This document shows positions 9,601 through 18,373 of a stretch of DNA of 64,000 nucleotides, one piece after another. Below the pieces are notes generated by a model that did no database searches, was not told the DNA's origin, and worked only from the letters and a program-made list of their open reading frames with translations. The stretch is from Polaribacter vadi (GTDB taxonomy: Bacteria > Bacteroidota > Bacteroidia > Flavobacteriales > Flavobacteriaceae). The stretch is taken from contig NZ_JAHKQL010000008.1 of NCBI RefSeq assembly GCF_018861005.1, forward strand, positions 186,001 through 250,000, written 5' to 3'. Position numbers and translations under genes: made by a program. Numbering within the stretch: position 1 is the stretch's first letter; each line of letters opens with the position of its first letter.

Positions 9601-9720
9601 GCCCCTTTTAATTTCCCCAAAGGGGAAAAACTGTTTGGGAATTTTTACAGTTAATTTTTTATTTTTTTTAGTATGATTCCATTCTGGCCTCTTTCCCTTT
9701 GGGAAGGATTGAGGATGGGC
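9601..9720. repeat. GC-richer palindromic spacer elements, REP-like
   Basis: The pump-adaptor spacer holds two G/C-run hairpins: TTTCCCC-AAA-GGGGAAA (9612-9628) and CTTTCCC-TTT-GGGAAGG (9691-9707). The second is followed by ATTGAGGATGGG up to the adaptor stop. Such C-run/G-run words stand out in this AT-rich window and resemble dispersed intergenic repeats I recall from flavobacterial genomes. They may act as mRNA-processing or stabilising hairpins inside the operon. Copy number elsewhere in the genome is unknown. Confidence 0.5.
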
Positions 9721-10794
9721 TTATTTTACTTTCGCTCCGTTAAATAATTTTCCTTCAGCAGAAATTATATAAGATTCATCAGCATTTAGACCTGATAAAA
9801 CTTCTACTTGATTTCCATAAGTTCTACCTAAACGCAACCAACGTAATAATGCTGTATTACTTGTACTTACTGTATAAACTCCAGATAATTGTCCGTTTTT
9901 AACTACTGCTTTTGTAGGAATTAAAACCAACTCAGATTTTACTTTTCTTTCTACAGGAAACTGAACCGTAGAAAACATACCAGATAAAATATTTGCATCT
10001 GTTTTTTCTAAAGCTACTTTTACCAAGTATTGTCCTCCAGTGTTTTTTGCAGAAGAACTTACTTCTGTAACTTTTCCTTTAATTATTTTATCTATAGATT
10101 TTACCAAAACATTAACTGCAGCACCTTTTTTAATTTTAGAAATTTCAGATTCTGGCACCATTGCAATCACTTCAAAAACTTTAGGAGTTTCTACACTAAT
10201 TAAAGGCATTCCTGGGTTTGCCATATCTCCTGCTTCAATATTTTTACTGGTAATTACACCACTAAAAGGAGCTGTAATATTAGAATATGTAAACTGGGCA
10301 TTAATTTCGTTTTTCATTTGATTTGCAGATTCTAAACCAGCTTTTGCCATTTGATAATTAGCTGTCATGTCATCCATTTCTTTTTGAGAAATACTTTTAC
10401 TTGCAAACAAATTTTTAAAACGATTGTAATTTTTTTCAGCATTGTTAAAAGTTGTTTGTGCCTGTGAAATCCCTGCATTTACTTGTGCTTTCTTCGCTTG
10501 TAAATCTGTGTTATTTATAGAAACTAACAACTGACCTTTTTTTACTTTATCACCAACATTTACGTGTACTTTTTTAACGTAACCCATCATTCTTGTGCTT
10601 ATATCTGCACTGTTAGTTGCTTGTATTTTTCCACTTACAGATAAAAACTGATTATTATTATTTGTTGTAATTTTATTTACAACAACTTTGATTGCTGGCG
10701 AATTATCAACGATTGCTTTTTTATCTTCACGACCACAACTTGTTATAAAAATTGATAAAGCAATTAGTGTAATTATATTGATATGTTTTTTCAT
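9721..10794 (-). CDS. RND efflux periplasmic adaptor (HlyD/AcrA type)
   Basis: A 357-residue membrane-fusion protein. It begins with a lipoprotein signal (SIFITSCG, Cys at about 20), then a barrel-sandwich half-motif around ADISTRMMGYVKKVHVNVGDKVKKGQLL, an alpha-helical hairpin of about 60 residues (AKKAQVNAGISQAQ...), then FTYSNITAPFSGVITSKNIEAGDMA and beta-barrel/MP domains. It would link the inner-membrane pump (6398-9592) to the TolC channel (10870-12174). It sits between them in the operon, with unusually long spacers (128 and 75 bp) that carry repeat-like DNA. Confidence 0.93.
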   Translation of the reverse strand: MKKHINIITLIALSIFITSCGREDKKAIVDNSPAIKVVVNKITTNNNNQFLSVSGKIQATNSADISTRMMGYVKKVHVNVGDKVKKGQLLVSINNTDLQAKKAQVNAGISQAQTTFNNAEKNYNRFKNLFASKSISQKEMDDMTANYQMAKAGLESANQMKNEINAQFTYSNITAPFSGVITSKNIEAGDMANPGMPLISVETPKVFEVIAMVPESEISKIKKGAAVNVLVKSIDKIIKGKVTEVSSSAKNTGGQYLVKVALEKTDANILSGMFSTVQFPVERKVKSELVLIPTKAVVKNGQLSGVYTVSTSNTALLRWLRLGRTYGNQVEVLSGLNADESYIISAEGKLFNGAKVK

Positions 10795-10811
10795 TTTATT
10801 TATTTTAAATT

Positions 10812-10838
10812 AGGTTTCGACTACGCTTAACAGACAAG
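10812..10838. repeat. Possible fragment of a dispersed intergenic repeat
   Basis: The tolC-adaptor spacer contains AGGTTTCGACTACGCTTAAC followed by AGACAAG. This is a more GC-rich, non-coding word that resembles TTTCGACTACGCTCAA-type intergenic repeats I recall from flavobacteria. Only one copy is in the window, so the call rests on memory and on composition contrast. Confidence 0.3.
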
Positions 10839-10869
10839 ATTCTGTATCTGGTAGCGCATTCTAGAGGTT

Positions 10870-12174
10870 TTATTGTTTGGTTAAAAATTCTAAATAAGTT
10901 TGTGTAAAATTGTATTCGAAAATAGTTTGATAATACTCTAATTGCTTTTGAGAAAATTGCGTTTCTGCCATTAACAAATCTGATGTTTTTTCTAAACCTT
11001 CTTTAAATCTATTTTTTCTAATTCTTAGAGATTCTTCAGATTGTTGCACTGCTAAACTTGTTAATTCTAATCTGTTTTTAGCATCAATCAATTGTCGTTT
11101 TACTTTGTTTAATTCTAAATTACTTTTAGAAACATACTGATTGTATTCTAATTTTGATTTTTCTAATTCTGCTTTACTTTTTTGGGTTTTTCCAAAACGT
11201 TTAGAACCTTGAAAAATATCCCAACTTAATTGCGCACCAATAATGTAACCATTAGCATCACCAGAAAAAACTTTGTTATCATACATTTCGTAACTTCCAA
11301 AAGCATTTAATCTTGGTAAAAAAGCCATTTTATCAGCTTTATTCATTGCTTCAAACCCTTTTAAAGCAAGTTCCATTGCTTTAATATCACTTCTATTTTC
11401 TGATATTTTTTTATCAGCAACATTTAAATTAACAACAGATAAATTTTCTGTTGGTTTATAAATAAAATCACTTTTGTCATTCATCAAAAAAGACAAATAA
11501 TTAGAAGCATTTTGTACATTACTTTTTGCCGTTTGTAGTTGGTTTTTAACTTCGGTAACGCGTATTTCTACATTTAAAACATCTGCTCTTTGTAAAAAAC
11601 CTTCTTTATAACTATTATCTGCCATTTTTTTATTGGCATTTGCTGCTTCTAAAGCTTTTTCTAAAACAGTAACTGCTTTGTATGCCAATTGCAATTGCAT
11701 GTATGCTTTATCAACTTCAAACAGCAAATAATCTTGCGTTCTTTCTGTCTTTAAAGACATTGCTTGCATTTTAGATTTTGCAGCTTTTCGCTGATAAAAA
11801 CCATCAAGATTTATTAATGGTTGCTGAACTTCTAACTTTGTTGCATAATTTCTAGTAACTGATGGATCATTTAGTAATGCAGGACTAAAATCGTTTGATG
11901 TTAAAATTTCTTGATTTAATTTAGAGCCAAAAGCCATTAACGGATTTGTTGTAGAAATACCTGTATGACTTGCTGTAATGTTTGGTAAAAAAACTGCATT
12001 TGTTTGTCTGTAATCTGCTTTTGCTGCGTTAAATTCTTCCTTAGAAATTTTAATACTGGTATTATGCTCTTTTACTTTTGCTAATACATCACTTTTAGAA
12101 ATCGGTTTAACTTCTTGGGCTTCTAAAAATAAAGCTGATATACATAAGAAAAATATTAAAAATGTGTCTTTCAT
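10870..12174 (-). CDS. TolC family outer-membrane efflux channel
   Basis: A protein of 434 residues with a signal peptide (MKDTFLIFFLCISALFLEAQ) and two long, mutually similar coiled-coil regions, each ending in a QLxxAK/QLxYYQ-type repeat typical of TolC. Examples are FEVDKAYMQLQLAYKAV near 160 and RFKEGLEKTSDLLMAETQFSQKQLEYYQ near 395. It forms the outer-membrane exit duct for the pump encoded downstream. It is the first gene of the operon. Its promoter has a textbook -7 box (12195-12202) and the Crp/Fnr-type palindrome at 12224-12239. Confidence 0.92.
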   Translation of the reverse strand: MKDTFLIFFLCISALFLEAQEVKPISKSDVLAKVKEHNTSIKISKEEFNAAKADYRQTNAVFLPNITASHTGISTTNPLMAFGSKLNQEILTSNDFSPALLNDPSVTRNYATKLEVQQPLINLDGFYQRKAAKSKMQAMSLKTERTQDYLLFEVDKAYMQLQLAYKAVTVLEKALEAANANKKMADNSYKEGFLQRADVLNVEIRVTEVKNQLQTAKSNVQNASNYLSFLMNDKSDFIYKPTENLSVVNLNVADKKISENRSDIKAMELALKGFEAMNKADKMAFLPRLNAFGSYEMYDNKVFSGDANGYIIGAQLSWDIFQGSKRFGKTQKSKAELEKSKLEYNQYVSKSNLELNKVKRQLIDAKNRLELTSLAVQQSEESLRIRKNRFKEGLEKTSDLLMAETQFSQKQLEYYQTIFEYNFTQTYLEFLTKQ

Positions 12175-12194
12175 AATTGTTTAATTATCTGACA

Positions 12195-12202
12195 CAAAAG
12201 TA
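12195..12202 (-). promoter_or_regulatory. -7 box of the efflux operon
   Basis: On the minus strand this reads TACTTTTG, an exact TAnnTTTG match, 20 bp upstream of the tolC ATG. Its centre is 33 bp downstream of the centre of the palindrome at 12224-12239. Confidence 0.7.
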
Positions 12203-12223
12203 AGTTGAGAAAACATCTTAGTC

Positions 12224-12239
12224 TGTAACCTATGTTACA
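12224..12239. promoter_or_regulatory. Crp/Fnr-type operator, copy 1
   Basis: TGTAAC-CTAT-GTTACA is a perfect 6-bp inverted repeat with a 4-bp spacer; flanking C and G extend it to CTGTAAC...GTTACAG (12223-12240). Two similar palindromes lie before cydA and before the cytochrome/thioredoxin operon. The arm and spacer sizes are those of Crp/Fnr dimers. Centre-to-start distance should be about 41-42 bp given the -7 box, which is the class II activator position. Confidence 0.75.
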
Positions 12240-12281
12240 GGCTAAAGAATGAAAAAGGAATACTATTATTTTTATCGCACA

Positions 12282-12309
12282 AAAAAAGCAGCTAATTAGC
12301 TGCTTTTTT
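12282..12309. terminator. Bidirectional terminator after cydAB
   Basis: A perfect 28-bp palindrome made of AAAAAAGCAGCTAA and its complement, giving a GC-containing stem bounded by A- and T-runs on both sides. It overlaps the stop codon of the minus-strand gene ending at 12292 and would end the cydA-cydB transcript before the efflux promoter. Confidence 0.88.
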
Positions 12310-12600
12310 ATTCATTATAAAATATATTTTTTTCAGAAAATAGAGACCTAAAACGCCTCCTAAAAAAGAAACCAAACAGTTAATGACAAATAACCAACTA
12401 TTAAATGTTTCGTTTTGCATAATGTACCAAGGATTAAAACCTAACCTGCCAAAAACTTTGATAAACAAAATGCTACCAAAAACACCTATTAAGGTATTTC
12501 CTGTAAAACCAAAAGAGTATTTTTTCTTAAAAAAACCAAATAGGTTTGCGCCTAAAATGCCAATAAAAACACTAATTAAAGAGATTAATGTTCCTGTCAT
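12292..12600 (-). CDS. Small membrane protein cotranscribed with cydAB
   Basis: A protein of 102 residues with three likely transmembrane segments (LISLISVFIGILGANLFGFF, NTLIGVFGSILFIKVFG, WLFVINCLVSFLGGVLGLYFL) and a lysine-rich end. The glycine-rich helices recall GlsB/YeaQ/YmgE-type transglycosylase-associated proteins, but the match is loose and I do not assign the family. It follows cydB by 11 bp and precedes the shared terminator, so it is the third gene of the oxidase operon. A small accessory role for the oxidase is possible but unproven. Confidence 0.75.
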   Translation of the reverse strand: MTGTLISLISVFIGILGANLFGFFKKKYSFGFTGNTLIGVFGSILFIKVFGRLGFNPWYIMQNETFNSWLFVINCLVSFLGGVLGLYFLKKIYFIMNKKAAN

Positions 12601-12611
12601 AATTCCATTTT

Positions 12612-13688
12612 TTAATGTTCTCCATAACCAACATCATCCATTTTTCCTTTAAAAACTTTATACTGAATTATCATATAAACAGTTACTAAAACTGCAGCAA
12701 TTGCAAACCAGTATACACCAACAGATAATCCATATTCATCTGCAGCAACATTGTACAAAGTTAAATCTGGATTGATGTTATTTGTTGATGGCAATACTTT
12801 TGGAAAAATTGATGCCACTGTTGATGTTAATCCGCCAAATAAAAACAACGAACTGAACAAAAATCCAATTCCGTGTTTTTTAAATGATTTTACTTTGAAG
12901 AGACCAAACAATCCTGTAAAACAAATTATCGGAAAAATAATTAACCAAGGTTTATCTATAAAATTTTTAAACGGTTCTGGATCTATAATATGCCAAATAA
13001 ATATTGAAATAATCACCAAACCTACTAACACAATATTTAAGTTGAAAACTACTTTTTTTAGTTTTTCGTTGATATCTGAATTGGTTTTAAAAATAATCCA
13101 ATTGGCACCATGAATTGTTAGAGCAACAACACCAATAACGCCTAACAATAACGTAAACCAATCTATGATCCCTAATTGTTCTGCTTGCGGACTAAAAGTC
13201 GGATTCCAAAGTGGTAAAAAGAAAAAATGTGCTTCTTGGGTAGAAACTCCATTTACCACATTTCCTAGGTTTACACCTCTTACTACATTTCCTAAAGCTA
13301 CTCCAAAAAATAAAGCTAATAATAAACTTGAAATTCCAAATGCTTTATCCCAAATAGACTCCCACATTTTGTTATGTACTTGTCCTCTTAATTCTAATCC
13401 AATTGCTCTAAAAATTAGCAACCATAAAATCATCATTAATGGTAAATAAAAACCACTAAAAGAAGATGCATATAAAGTAGGAAAAGCAAAGAATAAAACT
13501 CCACCTGATGCAATTAACCAAACTTCATTGGCATCCCAAAAAGGACCAATTGCATTTGTAATTGCTTTTTTATCTTTCTCTTTTTTTGCGAAAAATAAAT
13601 GAATAATTCCTGCACCAAAATCGTAGCCATCTAAAATTACATAAACAGCCAACATTGTCATTAAAACGATATACCAAAATAATTCCAT
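12612..13688 (-). CDS. cydB: Cytochrome bd ubiquinol oxidase subunit II
   Basis: A 358-residue integral membrane protein with the family N-terminus WYIVLMTMLAVYVILDGYDFGAGIIHLF. The residues GYDFG and the following ANEVWLIASGGVLFFAFP block are conserved in CydB. It pairs with CydA (6 bp upstream on the same strand) to form the bd-type menaquinol oxidase. That enzyme reduces O2 with high affinity and tolerates sulfide and nitric oxide (known of the family). Eight or nine hydrophobic segments are visible. Length is normal. Confidence 0.95.
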   Translation of the reverse strand: MELFWYIVLMTMLAVYVILDGYDFGAGIIHLFFAKKEKDKKAITNAIGPFWDANEVWLIASGGVLFFAFPTLYASSFSGFYLPLMMILWLLIFRAIGLELRGQVHNKMWESIWDKAFGISSLLLALFFGVALGNVVRGVNLGNVVNGVSTQEAHFFFLPLWNPTFSPQAEQLGIIDWFTLLLGVIGVVALTIHGANWIIFKTNSDINEKLKKVVFNLNIVLVGLVIISIFIWHIIDPEPFKNFIDKPWLIIFPIICFTGLFGLFKVKSFKKHGIGFLFSSLFLFGGLTSTVASIFPKVLPSTNNINPDLTLYNVAADEYGLSVGVYWFAIAAVLVTVYMIIQYKVFKGKMDDVGYGEH

Positions 13689-13694
13689 AATTTA

Positions 13695-15026
13695 TTAGTG
13701 TGTTTCTGGTTCTGGACCCTTATTAATAATTTTTCCTGCTAACATTAAAAACAACATTCCTAAAAGAAGGTATAAACCAATAAAACCTAATAAAGTAAAT
13801 AAGGTATTTCCTGATGAAACTGTTGGAGATGCTCCTGCAGATGTTCTTAATAAATTATATACCAACCAAGGCTGTCTACCCAATTCTGCTGTATACCAAC
13901 CTGTAGTATTTGCAATATATGGAAAAGGCAACATAAACATTAATGCCCATAAAATCCATTTTGTTTTGTATAATTTTCTTCGGAATAATTGCACTGTTGC
14001 CAATAACATTAATCCTATAAAAATAGTTCCCAAACCAACCATAATATGATAAGAATAATACAAACCAGGCACGTTTGTAGGATGTACACTTTCATCAAAC
14101 TCATTTAAACCTTTTATTTCTGCCTCCCAATCTTGGTAGGTTAAAAAGCTTAAAATGTTAGGAACTGCAATTTTATTATCCAGTTTTTTCTCTAACATGT
14201 TTGGCTGACCAATTAATACAATTTCAGAACCTCCTTCTTCAGTTTCAAAAATCCCTTCCATAGCTGCAAAAGTTGCTGGTTGATATTTAACCACATTTTT
14301 TGCTACTAAATCTCCTGTTGGAAAAGCTACCAATAAACTAGAAATCAATCCAAAAACAACTCCTGTTTTTACAAATAATTTTCCGAATTCGTGATGTTTA
14401 TTATTCAATAAATAAAAAGCACCAATTGCTGCCACCACAAAAGATGATGTTACTAAAGAAGCTGCTTGATTGTGCAAATAAGAAGGTAATAACCAAGGAT
14501 TAGAAAATAATGCACCAAAATTGTTTAATACAAATTTTCCGTTTTCAATAATTTCATATCCTACAGGATATTGCATCCAAGAATGTGTGGCTATAATTAA
14601 ATAACCACTAGCCCAAGAACCTAAAAAAACCAAAAAACCAGTTACAAAATGGAGTTTATGCCCTAAGAGTTTTTCACCAAAGAGAAAGAGTCCTAAAAAG
14701 GAGGATTCTAAAAAGAAGGAAAACATCCCTTCCATAGCTAAGGTTTGACCAATGATTCCTCCTGTTAATTCAGAAAATTTTGCCCAGTTTGTACCAAATT
14801 GGAATTCCATAGGAATACCAGTAACTACACCCATTGCAAAATTAAGTGCAAAAATTTTCATCCAAAATTTTGCAGCATCGTTGTATTTTTCTATTTCTGT
14901 TCTTAAAAATTTCCATTTAAAATACACAATCATCAATGATAAACCCATTGTTAATTGCGGAAATAAATAGTGAAATGTGATCGTAAACGCAAACTGCATT
15001 CTATCATAGAATAACATATCTTCCAT
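13695..15026 (-). CDS. cydA: Cytochrome bd ubiquinol oxidase subunit I
   Basis: A 443-residue membrane protein binding hemes b558, b595 and d. Marks are the N-terminal RMQFAFTITFHYLFPQLTMGLSL with the axial His, GTNWAKFSELTGGIIGQTLAMEGMFSFFLESSFLG, and the C-terminal TGWYTAELGRQPW block. It is shorter than E. coli CydA (about 522 residues). The shortfall is consistent with a short quinol-binding (Q) loop, as seen in many non-enteric enzymes. It heads the operon cydA-cydB-small membrane gene. A Crp/Fnr-type palindrome at 15072-15087 with correct spacing to a -7-like box suggests induction at low oxygen or under redox stress. Confidence 0.95.
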   Translation of the reverse strand: MEDMLFYDRMQFAFTITFHYLFPQLTMGLSLMIVYFKWKFLRTEIEKYNDAAKFWMKIFALNFAMGVVTGIPMEFQFGTNWAKFSELTGGIIGQTLAMEGMFSFFLESSFLGLFLFGEKLLGHKLHFVTGFLVFLGSWASGYLIIATHSWMQYPVGYEIIENGKFVLNNFGALFSNPWLLPSYLHNQAASLVTSSFVVAAIGAFYLLNNKHHEFGKLFVKTGVVFGLISSLLVAFPTGDLVAKNVVKYQPATFAAMEGIFETEEGGSEIVLIGQPNMLEKKLDNKIAVPNILSFLTYQDWEAEIKGLNEFDESVHPTNVPGLYYSYHIMVGLGTIFIGLMLLATVQLFRRKLYKTKWILWALMFMLPFPYIANTTGWYTAELGRQPWLVYNLLRTSAGASPTVSSGNTLFTLLGFIGLYLLLGMLFLMLAGKIINKGPEPETH

Positions 15027-15043
15027 ATCCTGATTTTAAACTA

Positions 15044-15051
15044 TAAAAATA
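15044..15051 (-). promoter_or_regulatory. -7-like box of cydA
   Basis: The minus strand reads TATTTTTA, one mismatch from TAnnTTTG, 17 bp before the cydA ATG. Its centre is 32 bp from the centre of the operator at 15072-15087, nearly the same as at the other two sites. Confidence 0.5.
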
Positions 15052-15071
15052 CAAAAACAAGATTGGTCTTT

Positions 15072-15087
15072 TGTAACATTTATTACA
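15072..15087. promoter_or_regulatory. Crp/Fnr-type operator, copy 2 (cydA)
   Basis: TGTAAC-ATTT-ATTACA matches the palindrome TGTAAC-N4-GTTACA with one mismatch in the right arm. It lies in the 62-bp gap between the methyltransferase stop and the cydA start. Confidence 0.65.
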
Positions 15088-15088
15088 A

Positions 15089-15679
15089 TTATATTCCTTT
15101 TTTAACAAACTTCACAAACAACTCCATTTCTTGTCTGTTAGGATAAGAATTATAACATTCTGTAAAAATATCTAAAGAAAAATAGGGTTTAAAATATGTT
15201 TTGTATTCTTCTTTATTTCCACCAAAAGGTGGATGATCTTCATTAAGTTTTGCATCGAAAAGTAAACCAACCAATTTTCCGTTTTTATTTAAAGATTTAT
15301 ACATTTTACTTGCATATTTTTCTCTTAAATTCGGATTTATGGCACAAAAAAAAGTTTGTTCTATTATTAAATCAAATTTTAAATCAAGATCAAAAAAATC
15401 AGCAAAAATTAATTGCGAATCAGGAAAATTAGCAACTCTATTTTTTATGTTCTCTAAAGGCTGTTTAGAAATATCTACCACAGATACGTTTTTAAATCCT
15501 TTTTTAAAAAGATATTCTGCTTCGTAAGAATTTCCTCCTCCAGGAATTAAAATTTTTAAATTTTTATTGGTAAGTTGATCAAAATAACTTTTTAATGGTG
15601 GTGAAATTTCACCCAAATCCCATCCAATTTTATTAGTTTTATACTTGTTTTCCCAAAAACCTTTCGATAAATTCAACAT
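15089..15679 (-). CDS. TPMT-family SAM-dependent methyltransferase
   Basis: A 196-residue cytosolic methyltransferase. The N-terminal FWENKYKTNKIGWDLGEISPPL matches thiopurine S-methyltransferase family proteins, as do the SAM motif ILIPGGGNSYEAEYLFKKGF (about residues 43-62), VVDIS at the end of strand 2, and the IIEQTFFCAINP segment. In bacteria this family methylates small thiols, selenium or tellurium compounds; the substrate here is unknown. It is on the same strand as cydA, but the oxidase has its own promoter. It is divergent from nadA. Confidence 0.85.
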   Translation of the reverse strand: MLNLSKGFWENKYKTNKIGWDLGEISPPLKSYFDQLTNKNLKILIPGGGNSYEAEYLFKKGFKNVSVVDISKQPLENIKNRVANFPDSQLIFADFFDLDLKFDLIIEQTFFCAINPNLREKYASKMYKSLNKNGKLVGLLFDAKLNEDHPPFGGNKEEYKTYFKPYFSLDIFTECYNSYPNRQEMELFVKFVKKGI

Positions 15680-15745
15680 TTCTTATTTTATAGTTATAAT
15701 TTCATAGAATTAAGTTAATAATCAGTTTACAAAAAAAATAGGGTT

Positions 15746-15753
15746 TATATTTG
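15746..15753 (+). promoter_or_regulatory. -7 box (TATATTTG) for nadAB
   Basis: TATATTTG is an exact match to TAnnTTTG, 27 bp before the nadA ATG. A weak TTTA at 15726-15729 is the only -33 candidate. Confidence 0.6.
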
Positions 15754-15780
15754 TAAGCTACATCAAAATAAACATTTTTT

Positions 15781-16776
15781 ATGACATCTTTAGAAACAGC
15801 CAAGAAAAATCTAAATATAAAAGGTTTTTTAGAAGTTAATACTGAAAACATTAATTATAAAGAAGAGATTTTAAAATTAAAGAAAGAAAAAAACGCTGTT
15901 CTTTTAGCTCATTATTATCAAATTGATGAAATACAAGAACTCGCAGATTTTGTAGGTGATAGTTTAGCCTTGGCCCAAAAAGCAGCACAAACAGATGCAG
16001 ATATGATTGTTTTTGCTGGTGTTCATTTTATGGCAGAAACCGCAAAAATATTAAATCCTACTAAAAAAGTTTTATTACCAGATTTGTTGGCTGGTTGTTC
16101 TTTAGCAGACTCCTGTCCTCCAGAAACATTTTCAGCATTTAAAAAGCAACATCCAGATCATATTGTGGTTACTTATATAAATTGTTCTGCAGAAATAAAA
16201 GCTTTGAGTGATTATGTTTGTACGTCATCTAATGCAAGAAAAATAATTGATTCTATACCTAAAGAACAACCAATAATTTTTGCTCCTGATAGAAATTTAG
16301 GCGATTATTTAAACAAAGAAACTGGTAGAGAAATGTTACTTTGGGATGGAGCTTGCATTGTACATGAAGCTTTTTCTATGGAAAAATTAATAGATTTATA
16401 CAAAGAACATCCAGATGCTGAATTAATTGCACATCCTGAATCTGAAGCTCACATGCTTAAAGTTGCTAAATATATTGGCTCTACTTCTGGTTTATTAAAT
16501 CATGTAAAAAACAGTAATAAAAAGAAATTTATTGTGGCTACAGAAGCTGGAATTTTGTTTGAAATGATGCAAGAAAATCCAGATAAAATAATAATTCCTG
16601 CACCTGCAAAAGAAGATAATACTTGTGCTTGTAGTGAGTGTGCTTACATGAAAATGAACACCTTAAAGAAACTATATTTGTGTTTAAAATATGAATTACC
16701 AGATATAGAAGTTGATGCTGAATTAGCCAAAAAAGCTATAATTCCTATAAATAGAATGTTAGAATTATCTAAATAA
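15781..16776 (+). CDS. nadA: Quinolinate synthase
   Basis: A 331-residue [4Fe-4S] enzyme condensing iminoaspartate with dihydroxyacetone phosphate to quinolinate in NAD synthesis. Marks are [24 protein letters not shown] near residue 38, the three cluster-type cysteine regions ([23 protein letters not shown] and [16 protein letters not shown]), and the repeated domain plan of NadA. It is the first gene of a two-gene operon; nadB follows after 7 bp and supplies iminoaspartate. Length is normal. Confidence 0.95.
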   Translation: MTSLETAKKNLNIKGFLEVNTENINYKEEILKLKKEKNAVLLAHYYQIDEIQELADFVGDSLALAQKAAQTDADMIVFAGVHFMAETAKILNPTKKVLLPDLLAGCSLADSCPPETFSAFKKQHPDHIVVTYINCSAEIKALSDYVCTSSNARKIIDSIPKEQPIIFAPDRNLGDYLNKETGREMLLWDGACIVHEAFSMEKLIDLYKEHPDAELIAHPESEAHMLKVAKYIGSTSGLLNHVKNSNKKKFIVATEAGILFEMMQENPDKIIIPAPAKEDNTCACSECAYMKMNTLKKLYLCLKYELPDIEVDAELAKKAIIPINRMLELSK

Positions 16777-16783
16777 TATTTAG

Positions 16784-18370
16784 ATGAAACATGAAAATAA
16801 AATAATTACAACCGATTTTTTAGTAATAGGTTCTGGAATTGCAGGCCTAACTTTTGCTTTAAAAACCGCTACTAGACTTAAAGAAGCTACAGTAACTGTC
16901 ATTACAAAAGATGAGCAAAGTGAGTCTAACACCAAATACGCACAAGGTGGTATTGCAAGCGTTTATAATAAAACTGTAGATAGTTTTGAACAACATATTA
17001 CAGATACTTTAATTGCTGGTGATGGCTTGTGTGATGAAGATGTTGTTAAAATGGTTGTAGAAGATGCACCTGACAGATTGCAAGAATTAATTGATTGGGG
17101 TACAAAGTTTGATAAAAATGAAAAAGGAAAATATGATTTAGGACGTGAAGGAGGACATTCGCAAAACAGAATTCTACATCATACAGATATTACAGGTGCT
17201 GAAATTGAACGTGCTTTATTGGCACAAGTAAATGCTTTACCAAACATCAAATTTCTAACTCATCATTATGCAATAGATTTAATTACAGAACATCAAGTTA
17301 AAAAGAAAAAAACCAAAAGAAACAGTAAAGTTTCTTGTTATGGTGCTTATGTTTTAGATATTAAAAAATCTAAGGTTATTACTTTTGTAAGTAAATTTAC
17401 GGTTCTAGCTTCTGGTGGAAATGGGCAAGTGTATGAAACTACTACAAACCCAACTGTTGCTACTGGAGATGGAATTGCAATTGCTTATAGAGCCAAAGCA
17501 GAAATCTCTGAAATGGAATTTATACAGTTTCATCCAACTGCTTTGTATAATCCTGGTGAGTATCCTGCTTTTTTAATTTCTGAAGCTGTTAGAGGTTTTG
17601 GTGCTAAATTAAGAGATTTTAATGGTAATTACTTTATGCATAAGTATGATGAACGTGAAGAATTAGCATCAAGAGATATTGTTGCTAGAGCCATAGATAA
17701 TGAACTAAAAAAGAGTGGAAAACCTCACGTTTATCTTGATTGCACACAACTAGACATGAAGAAATTTGCAGCACATTTTCCTAATATTTCAGAAAAATGT
17801 GCTTCTTTAAATATTGATGTTGCAAAAGATTACATACCTGTTGTACCAGCTTCTCATTACATTTGTGGTGGTGTTAATGTAAATAAAAAAGGAAAAACTT
17901 CTATTAAAAAACTGTACGCTTGTGGAGAGGTTACTAGAACTGGTTTACATGGTGGTAATAGATTGGCTTCAAACTCTTTGTTAGAAGGTTTAGTATTTGC
18001 TCATAATGCTTTTGAAACCATTTCTAAAAAGTATAATAAAGCTAAATTTCCAAAAGATGTACCTGAATGGAATGATGTTGGAGTAATAAAAAATATGGAA
18101 CAAATTTTAATTACTCATGACAGAAATGAAGTAAAAACAATTATGACCAACTATGTTGGTATTGTACGTTCTAATGAGCGTTTAAAACGTGCTGAAAAAA
18201 AACTAAGAGTTTTGTATGAGGATAACAAACGTTTGTATGATAACTCTGAACTTTCTGTAGATTTATGTGAATTGAGAAACCTAATAACTACAGCCTATTT
18301 AATTACACAGTTTTCTAAAAAAAGAACCGTGAATTGTGGTGGTTTTTATAGTTTAGATTGCCTAAAATAA
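16784..18370 (+). CDS. nadB: L-aspartate oxidase
   Basis: A 528-residue FAD enzyme that oxidises L-aspartate to iminoaspartate for NadA. The FAD-binding fold is at the N-terminus (FLVIGSGIAGLTFALKTA). Further marks are NTKYAQGGIASV, GREGGHSQNRILHHTD, EFIQFHPTALY and the active-site region HYICGGVNVN near 360, then GLHGGNRLASNSLLEGLVF. The C-terminal helical domain ends with a stretch of residues containing two Cys. The operon arrangement nadA-nadB supports the call. Length is typical. Confidence 0.95.
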   Translation: MKHENKIITTDFLVIGSGIAGLTFALKTATRLKEATVTVITKDEQSESNTKYAQGGIASVYNKTVDSFEQHITDTLIAGDGLCDEDVVKMVVEDAPDRLQELIDWGTKFDKNEKGKYDLGREGGHSQNRILHHTDITGAEIERALLAQVNALPNIKFLTHHYAIDLITEHQVKKKKTKRNSKVSCYGAYVLDIKKSKVITFVSKFTVLASGGNGQVYETTTNPTVATGDGIAIAYRAKAEISEMEFIQFHPTALYNPGEYPAFLISEAVRGFGAKLRDFNGNYFMHKYDEREELASRDIVARAIDNELKKSGKPHVYLDCTQLDMKKFAAHFPNISEKCASLNIDVAKDYIPVVPASHYICGGVNVNKKGKTSIKKLYACGEVTRTGLHGGNRLASNSLLEGLVFAHNAFETISKKYNKAKFPKDVPEWNDVGVIKNMEQILITHDRNEVKTIMTNYVGIVRSNERLKRAEKKLRVLYEDNKRLYDNSELSVDLCELRNLITTAYLITQFSKKRTVNCGGFYSLDCLK

Positions 18371-18373
18371 ACA

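Noticed and set aside
9330..9611. Plus-strand open frames of 60-160 codons opposite the RND, cyd, pfl and DUF3360 genes
   Set aside because: They are antisense shadows of strongly supported genes, with no promoter, start context or recognisable protein pattern.
12292..12600. GlsB/YeaQ/YmgE family call
   Set aside because: Glycine-rich helices recall the family, but the length and motif fit is loose, so only a generic membrane-protein call is given.
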